Counted from the stretch's first letter, positions 8,768 through 16,432 are shown. The stretch: 52,437 nucleotides of DNA from Methylorubrum aminovorans (GCF_022179725.1 NZ_BPRC01000031.1:1-52437), one strand, 5' to 3'. Made by a program: numbers and translations. Notes: generated by a model from the sequence alone, not told the origin.

Positions 8768-9528
8768 GGCGTGGCTCCCTGGCGGCGGTCGCCGCCCATG
8801 CCGCCGACGAGGACGCCGACGAGGCCGGCACGGGCGCCGCTCATGATCGCGCCCTCGCGCCGGGCCTGGACGAGGGCGGCATCCTCCTCGGCCGTCCGCG
8901 GGTTCGGCTTCACCGTGGGCAGGGGCGCGACGACATCGAGATAGTCGGCCGCCGTCATCACCTCCTCGGCACCGTAGTTGCGGTTGAACAGCCAGGGGGC
9001 GGCGTCGGAGTCGCCGGCGCCGTAGCCGCCGGGCTGGGCGCCCTTGCACCAGCCGGTCTGCTGCTCGGAGGGGGTGCAATAGAAGCTGCGGCGCTGATCG
9101 AGCGAGGCGCCCATGTGCGCGGCGGCATCGCCGCCTTCGGTGAGCCAGCGACGGTCGGCCGAGCCGAAGGCCTGGCGGGCCTTGGTCGCGGAGACGTCAC
9201 TGTCGCTCGCCTGCGAGAGCCCGAGCGAGATGTCGCATGCAGCGTAGCCCGTGCCGGTGTCGTAGCCGTACTGATGCTGGGCGCGGGCCAGCCGCAGGGC
9301 GTTGTCCTGGCTGGCCAGGGTGGAGGCGGCAGCCTCGGCGCTGGCCTTGTCGCCATTGGTGATCTGGAGTGCGGTGGCGCTCGACTGCGCGCCGGAGACG
9401 CGCATGCCCGACAACACCCGCTGCAGGGAGATCTCCCATTGCGGGAACAGGCCCTGCGCCTGAGCCGGCAGCGCCAGGGCGACGGCCAGCGCGGCGCTCA
9501 CTGTCAGGAGGGGGAGGGGCTTCGTCAC
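8764..9528 (-). CDS. Exported type IVB transfer protein, tandem paralogue 3
   Basis: The 254-aa protein most likely starts at GTG 9528, which overlaps the upstream stop as GTGA. It has a signal peptide (TKPLPLLTVSAALAVALALP, cleavage after QAQ). The family blocks are QRVLSGMRVSGAQSS, TNGDKASAEAAAS and AQHQYGYDTGTGYAACD, followed by a further Cys pair around FYCTPSEQQTGWCKG. It lacks the C-terminal helical block of paralogues 1 and 2 and has a glycine-rich tail (GLVGVLVGGMGG) instead. It is probably periplasmic; function unknown. Confidence 0.72.
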   Translation of the reverse strand: MTKPLPLLTVSAALAVALALPAQAQGLFPQWEISLQRVLSGMRVSGAQSSATALQITNGDKASAEAAASTLASQDNALRLARAQHQYGYDTGTGYAACDISLGLSQASDSDVSATKARQAFGSADRRWLTEGGDAAAHMGASLDQRRSFYCTPSEQQTGWCKGAQPGGYGAGDSDAAPWLFNRNYGAEEVMTAADYLDVVAPLPTVKPNPRTAEEDAALVQARREGAIMSGARAGLVGVLVGGMGGDRRQGATP

Positions 9529-10472
9529 GGGCGGCCCTCCTTGCGGGCATCCAGGGCGTAGAGGGCGACGAGCTGCGCGAGGGCGGCATCCATCTGCGCG
9601 TCGTAGTCGAAGGTGTTGGCGGCCAACTCCGCGGCGTTGGTGCGTGCGAGCTCGATGTAGAGGCTGCGGTTGGGCTGGTTGGCGACCTTGACCGCATGGT
9701 CCTCGGAGCCCGTGGCCCTCTCGGCCGCGCTGGCGATGGCGGATTGCTGGGATTGGCTGTCGGACTGCGAGACGGTCTCGCTGGCCGCGCCTTCGTTGGC
9801 GCCCGGCGCGCAGGTCTTCGGCAGGGTCGTCTTCCGCAGCCCGCCGGCCATGTCGGGGTACGGGTTGGAGATCGGGAGCTGGCGGGGCAGGAACGGCTCG
9901 GGATTGACGTAGTACCAAGCCTGCGGGAGGGCCGATTTGATCGCGTCGGCGGTCATCGGGCTCGCGCCCTTGCCGGACCCCATCCGCCAGACCCGGCCGT
10001 TGGTGCCGGTCCCGGCAAGGACGCTGCCCTTCAGGAGCGTGCCGAGATGGAGATGGGGAGCACAACGCTTCATGCCCTCACAGCCCATCGTGCCGACTTG
10101 GTCACCTGCCGACACTCGACCGGAGCGACCATCGGGCAGCGTCGTCGTATTCATGTGGAGATATAGAAAACGTGTATCTCCGGATATGACATCAGCAATG
10201 ACGCCACCGCCTTTGAAATTATGAAATGATACCGGCCCTGATGAGCCGGAATATATTTTTGTTCCAAAGCCCTGATTATTTACGATATCCATTCCTTGGT
10301 GATAACCGGCCGAGGCTCCCGGCCGGCCTGTTCTATTGACGCCATAGGGGGACGAGACTCGCTGACCAGCCGGGCTCATGATGTCGGCGGTAAGGCACGT
10401 TCCGGCACTTGCAGCTTCGCAGTTCAAAGCGAGCACAACAATGGCGAGAGCATGTGAGCGTTTGCGCGTCAC
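9525..10472 (-). CDS. M23-family (LytM) peptidase of the transfer operon
   Basis: The 315-aa protein is an exported zinc metallopeptidase-like protein expected to act on peptidoglycan cross-links. The signal segment (HALAIVVLALNCEAASA) is followed by SSPYGVNRTGRPG, then GYHQGMDIVNN with zinc ligands H58 and D62, and APHLHLG with H140 and H142. All four hallmark M23 residues are present, so it may be active. After the peptidase domain a Ser/Gln-rich stretch (about residues 225-250) leads to a helical tail. Start GTG 10472 overlaps the previous stop as GTGA. It probably opens the wall for the conjugation channel, together with the DUF882 protein at 11759. Confidence 0.83.
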   Translation of the reverse strand: MTRKRSHALAIVVLALNCEAASAGTCLTADIMSPAGQRVSSPYGVNRTGRPGASAGYHQGMDIVNNQGFGTKIYSGSSGPVSFHNFKGGGVIADVISGDTRFLYLHMNTTTLPDGRSGRVSAGDQVGTMGCEGMKRCAPHLHLGTLLKGSVLAGTGTNGRVWRMGSGKGASPMTADAIKSALPQAWYYVNPEPFLPRQLPISNPYPDMAGGLRKTTLPKTCAPGANEGAASETVSQSDSQSQQSAIASAAERATGSEDHAVKVANQPNRSLYIELARTNAAELAANTFDYDAQMDAALAQLVALYALDARKEGRP

Positions 10473-10867
10473 TTGCCGCCTCCACCGCCAGAGGGGCAAA
10501 GCCCGTGAGGCGAATTATTGAACAGGATTTGTGTTGTGCTTTTTATGACGAGAGAAAACGAGTCGTCATCATCGTCCCCGCCGGCCATATAATCTTCTGG
10601 TATCGATTTATCGTACTGACACTTCACGTCGACAATTAAAGCCTTTCCTTCGCGTTTTATTTTTTGGACCGGGCAGCGCCCCTCGCCACCACCAAGGCGT
10701 TTGATCACACGGTCTTTTTCAAATTTGAGAAACGGAGGACTACACGCCAGACCGTGCGAAGACAGGTGTCCCCACTCGCCGATCGGCAAGCTGAGCTTCT
10801 CCGCCTGGGCCGACCCGGCAACGGCAAGGACCAGGCTGGCGGAGAGCAGGATCGAACGGCGGGTCAT
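10469..10867 (-). CDS. Small exported protein of the transfer operon
   Basis: The 132-aa protein has a clear signal peptide (MTRRSILLSASLVLAVAGSA, cleavage after AQA). The mature part has three Cys residues (LACSPP, GRCPVQK, VKCQYD), an acidic run GGDDDDDSF and a glycine-rich end with GLCPSGGGGGK. The first 350 nt upstream of its stop are noticeably more AT-rich than flanking genes. ATG 10867 overlaps the preceding stop (ATGA). I do not recognise a family. Position in the Dot/Icm-type operon suggests a periplasmic accessory role, perhaps stabilised by a disulphide. Confidence 0.65.
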   Translation of the reverse strand: MTRRSILLSASLVLAVAGSAQAEKLSLPIGEWGHLSSHGLACSPPFLKFEKDRVIKRLGGGEGRCPVQKIKREGKALIVDVKCQYDKSIPEDYMAGGDDDDDSFSLVIKSTTQILFNNSPHGLCPSGGGGGK

Positions 10868-11532
10868 CGATACATATCTCCGTAGCTGCTGCCGGGCGTG
10901 GACGGCGTCGAGATCCCCGGGATGGCGTTCGGGCTGGCCGAGTCCTCCTGGACCACGACCGGGCTCGCGCTCTGCGGCGCCTGGTTCAGGGTGAGGGCCG
11001 AGCCGAAGGCCGTGTTCTGGACGTGGTTGTACGAGCCGAGGCCGGTGATGTTGGGCAGGCTGATCGGCGAGATCGAGCCGTTGAGCTGCCGGAACAAATC
11101 GCCCGAGACCGAGGTCTGGAAGCTGCCCATTTGCCGGTTGATGCTGCGGATCGTGTCGCGAAGCTGATCGTCGAGGATCTGGCAGACCTGCCTCTTGGCC
11201 GCGTCGATCACCGACCCGATCAGGTTCTGCGCGCCGCTCGCGAGGAAGCCGGACAGGTCCGGAATGAAGTTCGACAGATCGAAGCGCTTCAGCAGGTCCC
11301 CGGGGATGCAGGAGTTCGGCCCGTTGAAGAAGGCGCTCGGATTGACCTTGGCGGCGTCGATCAAGGCGATCTGGCGCTGCACGGCCGCATCGGCCGCCTG
11401 CCGCACGATGCAGTTCGAGCCCGTCTGGGCCCCGGCCGGGAGGGGGCCGGTGAGCGCGAGGCCTGCCCCGAGGACGGCGCCGGCCAGCACCCTGCGGATC
11501 CGATATGGGGTCGGGTTTAGAACGCCGGCCAT
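10864..11532 (-). CDS. Exported helical transfer protein, unknown family
   Basis: The 222-aa protein has a signal peptide (RRVLAGAVLGAGLALTGPLP, cleavage near AGAQ). The mature region starts with SNCIVRQAADAAVQRQIALI, has a second Cys in NSCIPGDLLKRF, and a third in KRQVCQILDDQLRDTI. The C-terminal 60 residues are rich in Ser, Pro and Asn and look disordered. The start ATG 11532 overlaps the end of icmT by 16 nt. It could be a periplasmic channel or pilus-associated component. This is inference from export and position only. Confidence 0.68.
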   Translation of the reverse strand: MAGVLNPTPYRIRRVLAGAVLGAGLALTGPLPAGAQTGSNCIVRQAADAAVQRQIALIDAAKVNPSAFFNGPNSCIPGDLLKRFDLSNFIPDLSGFLASGAQNLIGSVIDAAKRQVCQILDDQLRDTIRSINRQMGSFQTSVSGDLFRQLNGSISPISLPNITGLGSYNHVQNTAFGSALTLNQAPQSASPVVVQEDSASPNAIPGISTPSTPGSSYGDMYR

Positions 11533-11762
11533 TTTCCACCCTCGATGTATTTAGCCCAAAGATATTTGACATATCGCAAGGGTGTCATCTTGCGATGATT
11601 GCAGTATGCCAGATATCCCGCGTATATGAACAGGGCCATGAACGTGTAGCGGCTCAGTCCCGTGGCGATGAGCGCCGGGAAGAACGCCGCGATACTGCCG
11701 TGCAGGCCGAAGAAGCGCAGCGGCACGGCCGACCAGCGCCAGGGCAGATGACGGTCGCTCAT
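11517..11762 (-). CDS. icmT: IcmT/TraK-like small inner-membrane protein
   Basis: The 81-aa protein reads PLRFFGLHGSIAAFFPALIA, then a second hydrophobic segment, and ends with a basic/aromatic tail (PLRYVKYLWAKYIEGG). Short proteins of about 85 aa with an RFF-containing start and two membrane segments are the hallmark of IcmT, whose IncI counterpart is TraK. The order here (dotD-position gene, dotC, dotB, then icmT) repeats the IncI order traH-traI-traJ-traK, with the DUF882 gene inserted before icmT. ATG 11762 overlaps the stop of that gene (ATGA). Confidence 0.8.
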   Translation of the reverse strand: MSDRHLPWRWSAVPLRFFGLHGSIAAFFPALIATGLSRYTFMALFIYAGYLAYCNHRKMTPLRYVKYLWAKYIEGGKWPAF

Positions 11763-12400
11763 ACGGGCGCCTTCGGTTTCGTGATCGGGGAGCCGGGTGC
11801 CGGCTGGCCGATCGGCGGCGCCTTGCGCCCGCCGGTCCAGACCCGGGTGCGGCCGATGTCGAGGTGGCAGAAGTTCGGATAGATCCCGACACCGCCGCGA
11901 CCGCACAGCGCCCCGGCAACCGCTACCGCATCCGCCCCGTACCCGACCGCGCGCAGGTCGGCGGCGCGGCCGGCGAGGTGGAGCGAGGCCCGGGCCGCCC
12001 CCTCGAGCCCGGCATTGTGCTGCGGCGTGCGGTAGCCCGAGGTGACGATCAGCGGCACTACCGACCCGTGGACGGCGCTCATCGCGCCCTGCACGGCCGC
12101 GAGGAGGTCGAACAGGCGCGGGTCGATCCAGACGGCCGAGCTGCCGTCGCCGACATCGCGCAGGAGCCAAGAGAGCAGAAGGAGGTCGCGCCCGTTGTAG
12201 CCATCCGGAGTCCGGACGATCGCGCTCACCTCCTCGCCGGTGCGGTCGCGGCGCAGCCACAACCGCACCGGCGGCGGCAAGGCGGCGGCGGCGCCCGCCA
12301 GTGCCGCCGCGTAGGCCGGATCGCCTCCCGCGAGGCCGACCACGGAACCGGCCAAGGTGCCGGCGAGGCCGGTGAAGAGGCTACGCCGCGAGACGGGCAT
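11759..12400 (-). CDS. DUF882 / M15-like murein endopeptidase
   Basis: The 213-aa protein carries a twin-arginine-like signal (SRRSLFTGLAGTLAGSVVGL). The catalytic region has the DUF882/peptidase M15 pattern: SGYRTPQHNAG at 121-131, then ASLHLAGRAADLR with H141 and D148, and CHLDIG with H179 and D181. These supply the expected zinc ligands, so activity on peptidoglycan cross-links is plausible. It overlaps the end of dotB by 20 nt and the start of icmT by 4 nt. With the M23 protein at 9525 it gives this secretion system two different wall hydrolases. Confidence 0.82.
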   Translation of the reverse strand: MPVSRRSLFTGLAGTLAGSVVGLAGGDPAYAAALAGAAAALPPPVRLWLRRDRTGEEVSAIVRTPDGYNGRDLLLLSWLLRDVGDGSSAVWIDPRLFDLLAAVQGAMSAVHGSVVPLIVTSGYRTPQHNAGLEGAARASLHLAGRAADLRAVGYGADAVAVAGALCGRGGVGIYPNFCHLDIGRTRVWTGGRKAPPIGQPAPGSPITKPKAPV

Positions 12401-13562
12401 CGCCGTATCCGTAGCGTTCGAGGACGCGGCGGGCGGTGGCGATGTCGATCACGCCCTGCTCGAGCGCCATCGCCACCGTGACCTTCATCGAGCGGCCCTG
12501 CTCGCCGCGGCCGATGATCGTCCGCAGGGTGTCGACGGACTCGGCCATGCCGGCTCGGGCCACCTCGCGGCGGACCGAGCCGGTCAGCACCTGCCACTCG
12601 CGCAGGCAGACCCGGCCGCCGCCGACCCGCGGCACCAGGAGCTGCGACACGAGCATGTGGCTGCTGCCCAGGACGTCGTGGAAGGCCTGGACCTGCAGGT
12701 CGGCCGGGAACAGCAGGGTCAGGCGCCGCAGGATGTGGGCGACGTCGTTGGCGTGGGTCGTGGTGTAGATCGGGTGGCCGGTCTGGGCGGCCTCGACGCT
12801 AGCCATGACCGTTTGCATGTCGCGCAGCTCGCCGACGAGCAGCAGACCGGGCTTGCGCCGCAGCGAGTTGCGCACCCCGGCCGCGAACGAGGGCAGGTGC
12901 AGGCCGATCTCGTGCTGCATGATGGTGCAGCTCGCCGACGGCACGGTCTCGAACACGAACTCGATCGGCGCCTCGTAGGTGAGGATGTTGCCGTGGATCG
13001 GCGTCTCCTCCTCCAGGATCCGGCGGATCAGGGCGGCGAGCGTCGTCGTCTTGCCCGAGCCGGTCTCGCCGGCGACGATCACCGCCCCTTGCGCCGGGGT
13101 CGACTGGGCGACGACGTCGTCGTCGACCCCAAGGGTGGCCACGGTCGGCGGCTCGGCCGGGATGTGGCGGCAGACGATCTGCACGCCGGTATCACCCTCG
13201 TAGTACCCGGCCGTGACGTTGATGCGGAACCGGTGCCGGATCGGCTCGGCGTCCCGGCCGCTGCCGGTCCGGTCCTCGATCGTGACCGCGCGGTCGAAGT
13301 CCTGGGCCGCGAACAGCTTCGACATGATCGAGTCGGTCGAGCTCAGGTCGGTGGCGATGCGCGCCATCGTGCTCGGCTGCAGCCAGACGCGGGTCAGCGC
13401 GAAGAGATCGCCATGGATGGCGGCCAGGACCGGGCGCCCGGACTGGAAGATCACGTCCGAGGCGCCGATCGCCACGGCATGGAGGAACAGGCGGGTCACC
13501 TCGTCGCGGCCGTGAACGACGATCTCCTGCTCGGGGTATCGGGTCTTACCGGTCCACTGCAT
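12381..13562 (-). CDS. dotB: Type IVB secretion ATPase DotB/TraJ
   Basis: The 393-aa cytoplasmic hexameric ATPase of the secretion-ATPase superfamily powers channel assembly or substrate movement. An N-terminal PAS-like domain (residues 15-130) precedes Walker A GETGSGKTT at 165-173, the Asp box (TYEAPIEFVFE), Walker B (LLLVGELRD) and the His box (TTTHANDVAHIL). All motifs are intact, so it is probably active. Length is close to Legionella DotB (377 aa) and IncI TraJ. ATG 13562 lies 3 nt after the dotC stop. Confidence 0.93.
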   Translation of the reverse strand: MQWTGKTRYPEQEIVVHGRDEVTRLFLHAVAIGASDVIFQSGRPVLAAIHGDLFALTRVWLQPSTMARIATDLSSTDSIMSKLFAAQDFDRAVTIEDRTGSGRDAEPIRHRFRINVTAGYYEGDTGVQIVCRHIPAEPPTVATLGVDDDVVAQSTPAQGAVIVAGETGSGKTTTLAALIRRILEEETPIHGNILTYEAPIEFVFETVPSASCTIMQHEIGLHLPSFAAGVRNSLRRKPGLLLVGELRDMQTVMASVEAAQTGHPIYTTTHANDVAHILRRLTLLFPADLQVQAFHDVLGSSHMLVSQLLVPRVGGGRVCLREWQVLTGSVRREVARAGMAESVDTLRTIIGRGEQGRSMKVTVAMALEQGVIDIATARRVLERYGYGDARLAA

Positions 13563-13565
13563 GGC

Positions 13566-14753
13566 TCACTCCGGCGTCGCCGCAGCCGCCGAGGCGGTGC
13601 GCAGGAATTTCGGGGTGACGACGATCTTGAGCAGGCGCTGATCGATCGCGGCGGAGCGGCCGTTGCGGCCGACCTTGAGCGCGGTGGCGCGCGCTCTGAC
13701 GATCGGCAGGCTGACCGCGCCCTGGGCGGCGAGATCCCCGTAGCGGCGCATGCCGGAGAAATCCCGGTCGAGGCGGGCGAGCCCGTCGTCGAAGGCGGCG
13801 CGGGCCTGTTCCACCCCCACTTCCAGGCCGCCCTTGTAGCCGACGTCCCAGTTGGCCTGCTCGACATCGCCCTTGGGCGGGGTCCAGGTGGTCCTGGCCT
13901 CGGGCGCCGGCGTGACGGTGAGATAGTCGCGCCAGTTCGGCGGCTGCACCGTGACCCGGGCGTCGCGCAGGATCTCGAACGAGCCGAGGGTGGTGACCAG
14001 CAGGGTGCGGTTCGGGGTCCGGCGCACCTCGCGCAGCTCGGACACGACCGGCGGCACGATGTCGGGGCCGATCATCACCGTCGGGAAGGGGTACTTCGCA
14101 TCGAGCCGGGCGGCGATCTCGGGCGTGTCGAGATAGGCGGCGATCCGCCGGGACTCGTCGCGGTAGCCGTCTTGGATCCCGGCGGTCCGGGCCGTGCGCT
14201 GCACGACCTTGGTCGGGCGGTTGGCATCGCCGAAGACCCCGGCCGAATAGCGCGAGAAGTCGCTGTTGGCCGGGTGCGGCGGGGCCGGCGCTGCCGTGGT
14301 GTCGCCGACGTTGGGCGCGAAGGGCTGCCCATCCTGACCCGGCAGGGTCCGGGGGCCGGTGGCGATGGCGTTGAGGGCGTTGGCCTGGGCGAGGCCGCCG
14401 GGGCCGTAGGGGTTGGGGTAGTAGCCCGGCGGCGGGTAGCCGCCGTAGCCGGCGCCACCATAGCCGTACCCCCCACCATAACCCGCCCCGCCGTAGCCGG
14501 GAGCACCGTAGCCGTAGCCCCCACCATAGCCGCCGCTCCCATAACCGGGCGCGCCGTAGCCGTAGCCGTAGCCGGCACCGTAGCCCGGGGGGCCGTAACC
14601 GGCGCCGTAGCCTCCCGTCGCCGCGACCGGGGCGCAGGCCGCCGGGTTCTGGGCGCAGTACGTGTTGGCGACCTGGGCTCCGGCCGGCCAGGCGACGGCG
14701 CCCAGAGCGGTCGTCCCGAGCGCGGCGGACAGGATCCATTCCGTCAGGCGCAT
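13566..14753 (-). CDS. dotC: Type IVB core protein DotC/TraI with Gly/Tyr-rich insert
   Basis: The 395-aa protein has a signal peptide (residues 1-27) and then an unusual Gly/Tyr/Pro-rich segment (47-120). The C-terminal 220 residues match DotC: PPVVSELREVRR, QPPNWRDYL, NWDVGYKGGLEVGVEQARAA and DRDFSGMRRYGDLAAQGAVS. DotC is an outer-membrane-associated part of the DotCDGH core complex. Family members are usually about 270-300 aa; the excess is the Gly/Tyr insert. I see no lipobox Cys at the signal cleavage site, unlike Legionella DotC, which is a lipoprotein. Start ATG 14753, 3 nt after the small lipoprotein gene. Confidence 0.85.
   Translation of the reverse strand: MRLTEWILSAALGTTALGAVAWPAGAQVANTYCAQNPAACAPVAATGGYGAGYGPPGYGAGYGYGYGAPGYGSGGYGGGYGYGAPGYGGAGYGGGYGYGGAGYGGYPPPGYYPNPYGPGGLAQANALNAIATGPRTLPGQDGQPFAPNVGDTTAAPAPPHPANSDFSRYSAGVFGDANRPTKVVQRTARTAGIQDGYRDESRRIAAYLDTPEIAARLDAKYPFPTVMIGPDIVPPVVSELREVRRTPNRTLLVTTLGSFEILRDARVTVQPPNWRDYLTVTPAPEARTTWTPPKGDVEQANWDVGYKGGLEVGVEQARAAFDDGLARLDRDFSGMRRYGDLAAQGAVSLPIVRARATALKVGRNGRSAAIDQRLLKIVVTPKFLRTASAAAATPE
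14394..14615 (-). repeat. Coding repeat giving GYGYGAPGYGG-type segments in dotC
   Basis: About 220 bp of imperfect short repeats encode residues 47-120 of the DotC-like protein. Units resembling GYGAPGY and GYGGGYGYG recur, with Tyr every two to five residues. The DNA units (variants of ccgtagccgtagcc on the plus strand) make this region prone to slippage and copy-number change. Confidence 0.85.
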
Positions 14754-14756
14754 GGC

Positions 14757-14897
14757 TCAGACCCCGTGCTCGCGCAGCTTGGCATCGATGTGCCCCGAGG
14801 TACTGCCTCCGGTGCTGACGCAGGCTGGAAGCAGAACGGCAATACCGAGCAGCACCAGCGCAAATCGAAGCGCCGACTTCCAACGAACTTCGCTCAT
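14757..14897 (-). CDS. Very small lipoprotein in the dotD position
   Basis: The 46-aa product has a lipoprotein signal (RFALVLLGIAVLLPAC, lipobox LPAC with Cys at residue 26) and a mature part of only about 20 residues ending in GHIDAKLREHGV. It is the first gene of the leftward operon, 3 nt before dotC, exactly where IncI plasmids have traH (DotD). DotD is normally about 150 aa and carries a periplasmic N0-like domain, which is absent here. ATG 14897 has only a weak ribosome-binding sequence (GTGCGG). It could be a minimal DotD replacement, a truncated relic or an unrelated lipoprotein. Confidence 0.55.
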   Translation of the reverse strand: MSEVRWKSALRFALVLLGIAVLLPACVSTGGSTSGHIDAKLREHGV

Positions 14898-14996
14898 ATC
14901 CGCACCCCACTTCGTCCACTGTATATTTATCTTGCGGCGCCATCTTGGGTTGCTACATAAGCGCCGTTGCAGTGAATTCTCCAACGGGTGGCTCAG
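14898..14996. promoter_or_regulatory. Divergent promoter region of the leftward transfer operon
   Basis: About 100 bp separate the first gene of the leftward operon from the rightward zinc-ribbon gene. The segment is more AT-rich than the genes around it (GTATATTTATCTTG near 14920-14935), as expected for a promoter. No operator palindrome is obvious. Confidence 0.4.
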
Positions 14997-15533
14997 ATGG
15001 GGATCTTCTCGTTCGCGAAGGACCGGCTCGGGCGTCGGATCGGACCGGAACACCGAAGTTTCGCCGCCATGAGCGGGACGGTGCTGGGCGGCACCCACGC
15101 CCTCTGCCCGAGCTGCCGGCGTGGCCGGCTGATGAGCGATCCCGAGGCGCTCGACCTGCGCCGCTGCGACAACCCCAAATGCGACGCGTCCTTCTCCCTG
15201 ACCGAACTCGGCCGGACCTACGCCCTGGATGGCACCGACCCGAGAACGCTGGCGGTCCATGAGCGGCAGCAGGCGCTGACGCTGTTCGTGGCGGCCGAGA
15301 TCATCGGCGTGCTGGCCGCCGCCTGGGCGATCTACGCGCGGTCCTGGCTCACCCTGCTCGGGGCCCTGCTGCTCTGCCTCGTGATCTGCGCCACCGCGAT
15401 GGTGTCGCGCTATCGCGCGTGGCAGCTCGAGCACGGTCGGCTGTTCGAGGCGAGGGCGCCGTTGCGCGCCTTCGCGGCGGCCGAGCTCGACGGGCTGTTC
15501 CGACGCCAGAACCGGACGGGGCAGGATCGGTAG
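14997..15533 (+). CDS. Zinc-ribbon membrane protein, unknown function
   Basis: The protein is about 178 aa. An N-terminal zinc-ribbon-like domain has CPSCRRG and, 20 residues later, RRCDNPKCDASF, giving a CxxC...CxxxxC arrangement. Two adjacent hydrophobic helices follow (TLFVAAEIIGVLAAAWAIYA and LTLLGALLLCLVICATAMV), then a cytoplasmic basic tail. ATG 14997 is preceded by GGTGG; GTG 14988 is an alternative. It is convergent with the IcmC-like gene at 15550 and stands alone between the two transfer operons. It may be a membrane-anchored accessory or regulator of the secretion system; this is inference from location. Confidence 0.68.
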   Translation: MGIFSFAKDRLGRRIGPEHRSFAAMSGTVLGGTHALCPSCRRGRLMSDPEALDLRRCDNPKCDASFSLTELGRTYALDGTDPRTLAVHERQQALTLFVAAEIIGVLAAAWAIYARSWLTLLGALLLCLVICATAMVSRYRAWQLEHGRLFEARAPLRAFAAAELDGLFRRQNRTGQDR

Positions 15534-15549
15534 GGAGGCGTGCCGCACC

Positions 15550-16116
15550 TCAACCTCCGATCATCGTGCAGACGTTCGACAGCGACACGTCCATGTGGAT
15601 CGTGGTGCCGACGAGCTGGGCCACGTCGTTGATGAAGAAGCTGAGCGTGCCGCCGACCAGATACAGGAAGGCCGAACCGGCACCCTCATGGTGGCCCGAG
15701 GTCGCCTTGTAGAGCTTCAGTCCCGCCATCAGCCAGGCGAGCGCGCCGAGGCTCATGAAGAAGTATGTGATGGCCGTGCGGATCTGATCGCAGGTCGATC
15801 CGCGCGCCGAGGAACCATAGTTGAACATGTTGTAGGTGATATCGCCGCCGAGCACGAACGAGTTGGCGAACTTCCACAACAGGACCGGCGCGACGATCAT
15901 TGCGCTTGCGAGCACCAGCTTGCCGAAGGCCGTATCGATCGTCACCGGTCGGTTGGAGAACTTATGCTCGCCGGCAGCCACGCTGTAGAGTGCATAGAGG
16001 CCGGAGGTTCCGAACCAGATCCCCAGCACGGCAATGACCAAAAAGATCAGATTGACGATGAGCGGGAATACCTCACTCAACGAAACCAGCATGCTGCCGA
16101 GATCAGGAATAGCCAT
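15550..16116 (-). CDS. IcmC/DotE (TraQ)-like membrane protein
   Basis: The 188-aa protein has about four membrane segments: VNLIFLVIAVLGIWFGTSGL, KLVLASAMIVAPVLLWKFA, AITYFFMSLGALAWLMAGL and AFLYLVGGTLSFFINDVAQL. The G-LKLYKATSG turn followed by a glycine-containing last helix pair matches the pattern of the IcmC/DotE, IcmD/DotP and DotV family of small Dot/Icm inner-membrane proteins. Two Cys residues flank the second half. It precedes no other Dot gene on this strand and is transcribed together with the small protein at 16124. Assignment among the IcmC/IcmD subfamilies is uncertain. Confidence 0.65.
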   Translation of the reverse strand: MAIPDLGSMLVSLSEVFPLIVNLIFLVIAVLGIWFGTSGLYALYSVAAGEHKFSNRPVTIDTAFGKLVLASAMIVAPVLLWKFANSFVLGGDITYNMFNYGSSARGSTCDQIRTAITYFFMSLGALAWLMAGLKLYKATSGHHEGAGSAFLYLVGGTLSFFINDVAQLVGTTIHMDVSLSNVCTMIGG

Positions 16117-16123
16117 TGTTCAC

Positions 16124-16432
16124 CTACCTATCCCTTTTTACGTTATTCTCCAAAAATTCTAGCCTTTCTTCAAAGCGATTTATGCGCTCCCGCAACTCTT
16201 CGAAACGTAGATTAGTGGGGTCTGTATCAGGATCAGGCCGACGGTAAGGCCGTCTTTCTTCGGCATGACCGTCATGATACTCAAATCTTGAACGATTTTT
16301 CTTCTCGTTCTCACTATTCGTCGGACCAGCATGAGCAGTACCGGCGACAACCAGGGCCGCTCCGGCCAATTGCACCGCCACCACCGCAACCGTTAACGCA
16401 ACCGTTAACGCAACCTTAATACCTTGCTGCAT
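16124..16432 (-). CDS. Small membrane-anchored coiled-coil protein
   Basis: The 102-aa product starts at ATG 16432 behind GGAAGG. It has one N-terminal hydrophobic segment (VALTVALTVAVVAVQLAGAA), a possible cleavage after AHA, a charged linker (KNRSRFEYHDGHAEERR) and a C-terminal helix (LRFEELRERINRFEERLEFL) with heptad spacing suited to coiled-coil pairing. It ends 7 nt before the IcmC-like gene and is probably co-transcribed with it. A short in-frame DNA duplication, GTTAACGCAACC, in the membrane segment suggests recent slippage. I do not recognise a family. Confidence 0.55.
   Translation of the reverse strand: MQQGIKVALTVALTVAVVAVQLAGAALVVAGTAHAGPTNSENEKKNRSRFEYHDGHAEERRPYRRPDPDTDPTNLRFEELRERINRFEERLEFLENNVKRDR

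Noticed and set aside
14394..14615. CRISPR-like regular repeats
   Set aside because: The repeats are short, in frame and encode Gly/Tyr residues within DotC; there are no spacers.
12357..14960. Plus-strand open frame opposite dotB and dotC
   Set aside because: No recognisable domain and fully antisense to conserved genes.
16392..16418. Tandem GTTAACGCAACC as a regulatory iteron
   Set aside because: Only two copies, inside the coding region of a membrane segment and in frame; better explained by slippage.
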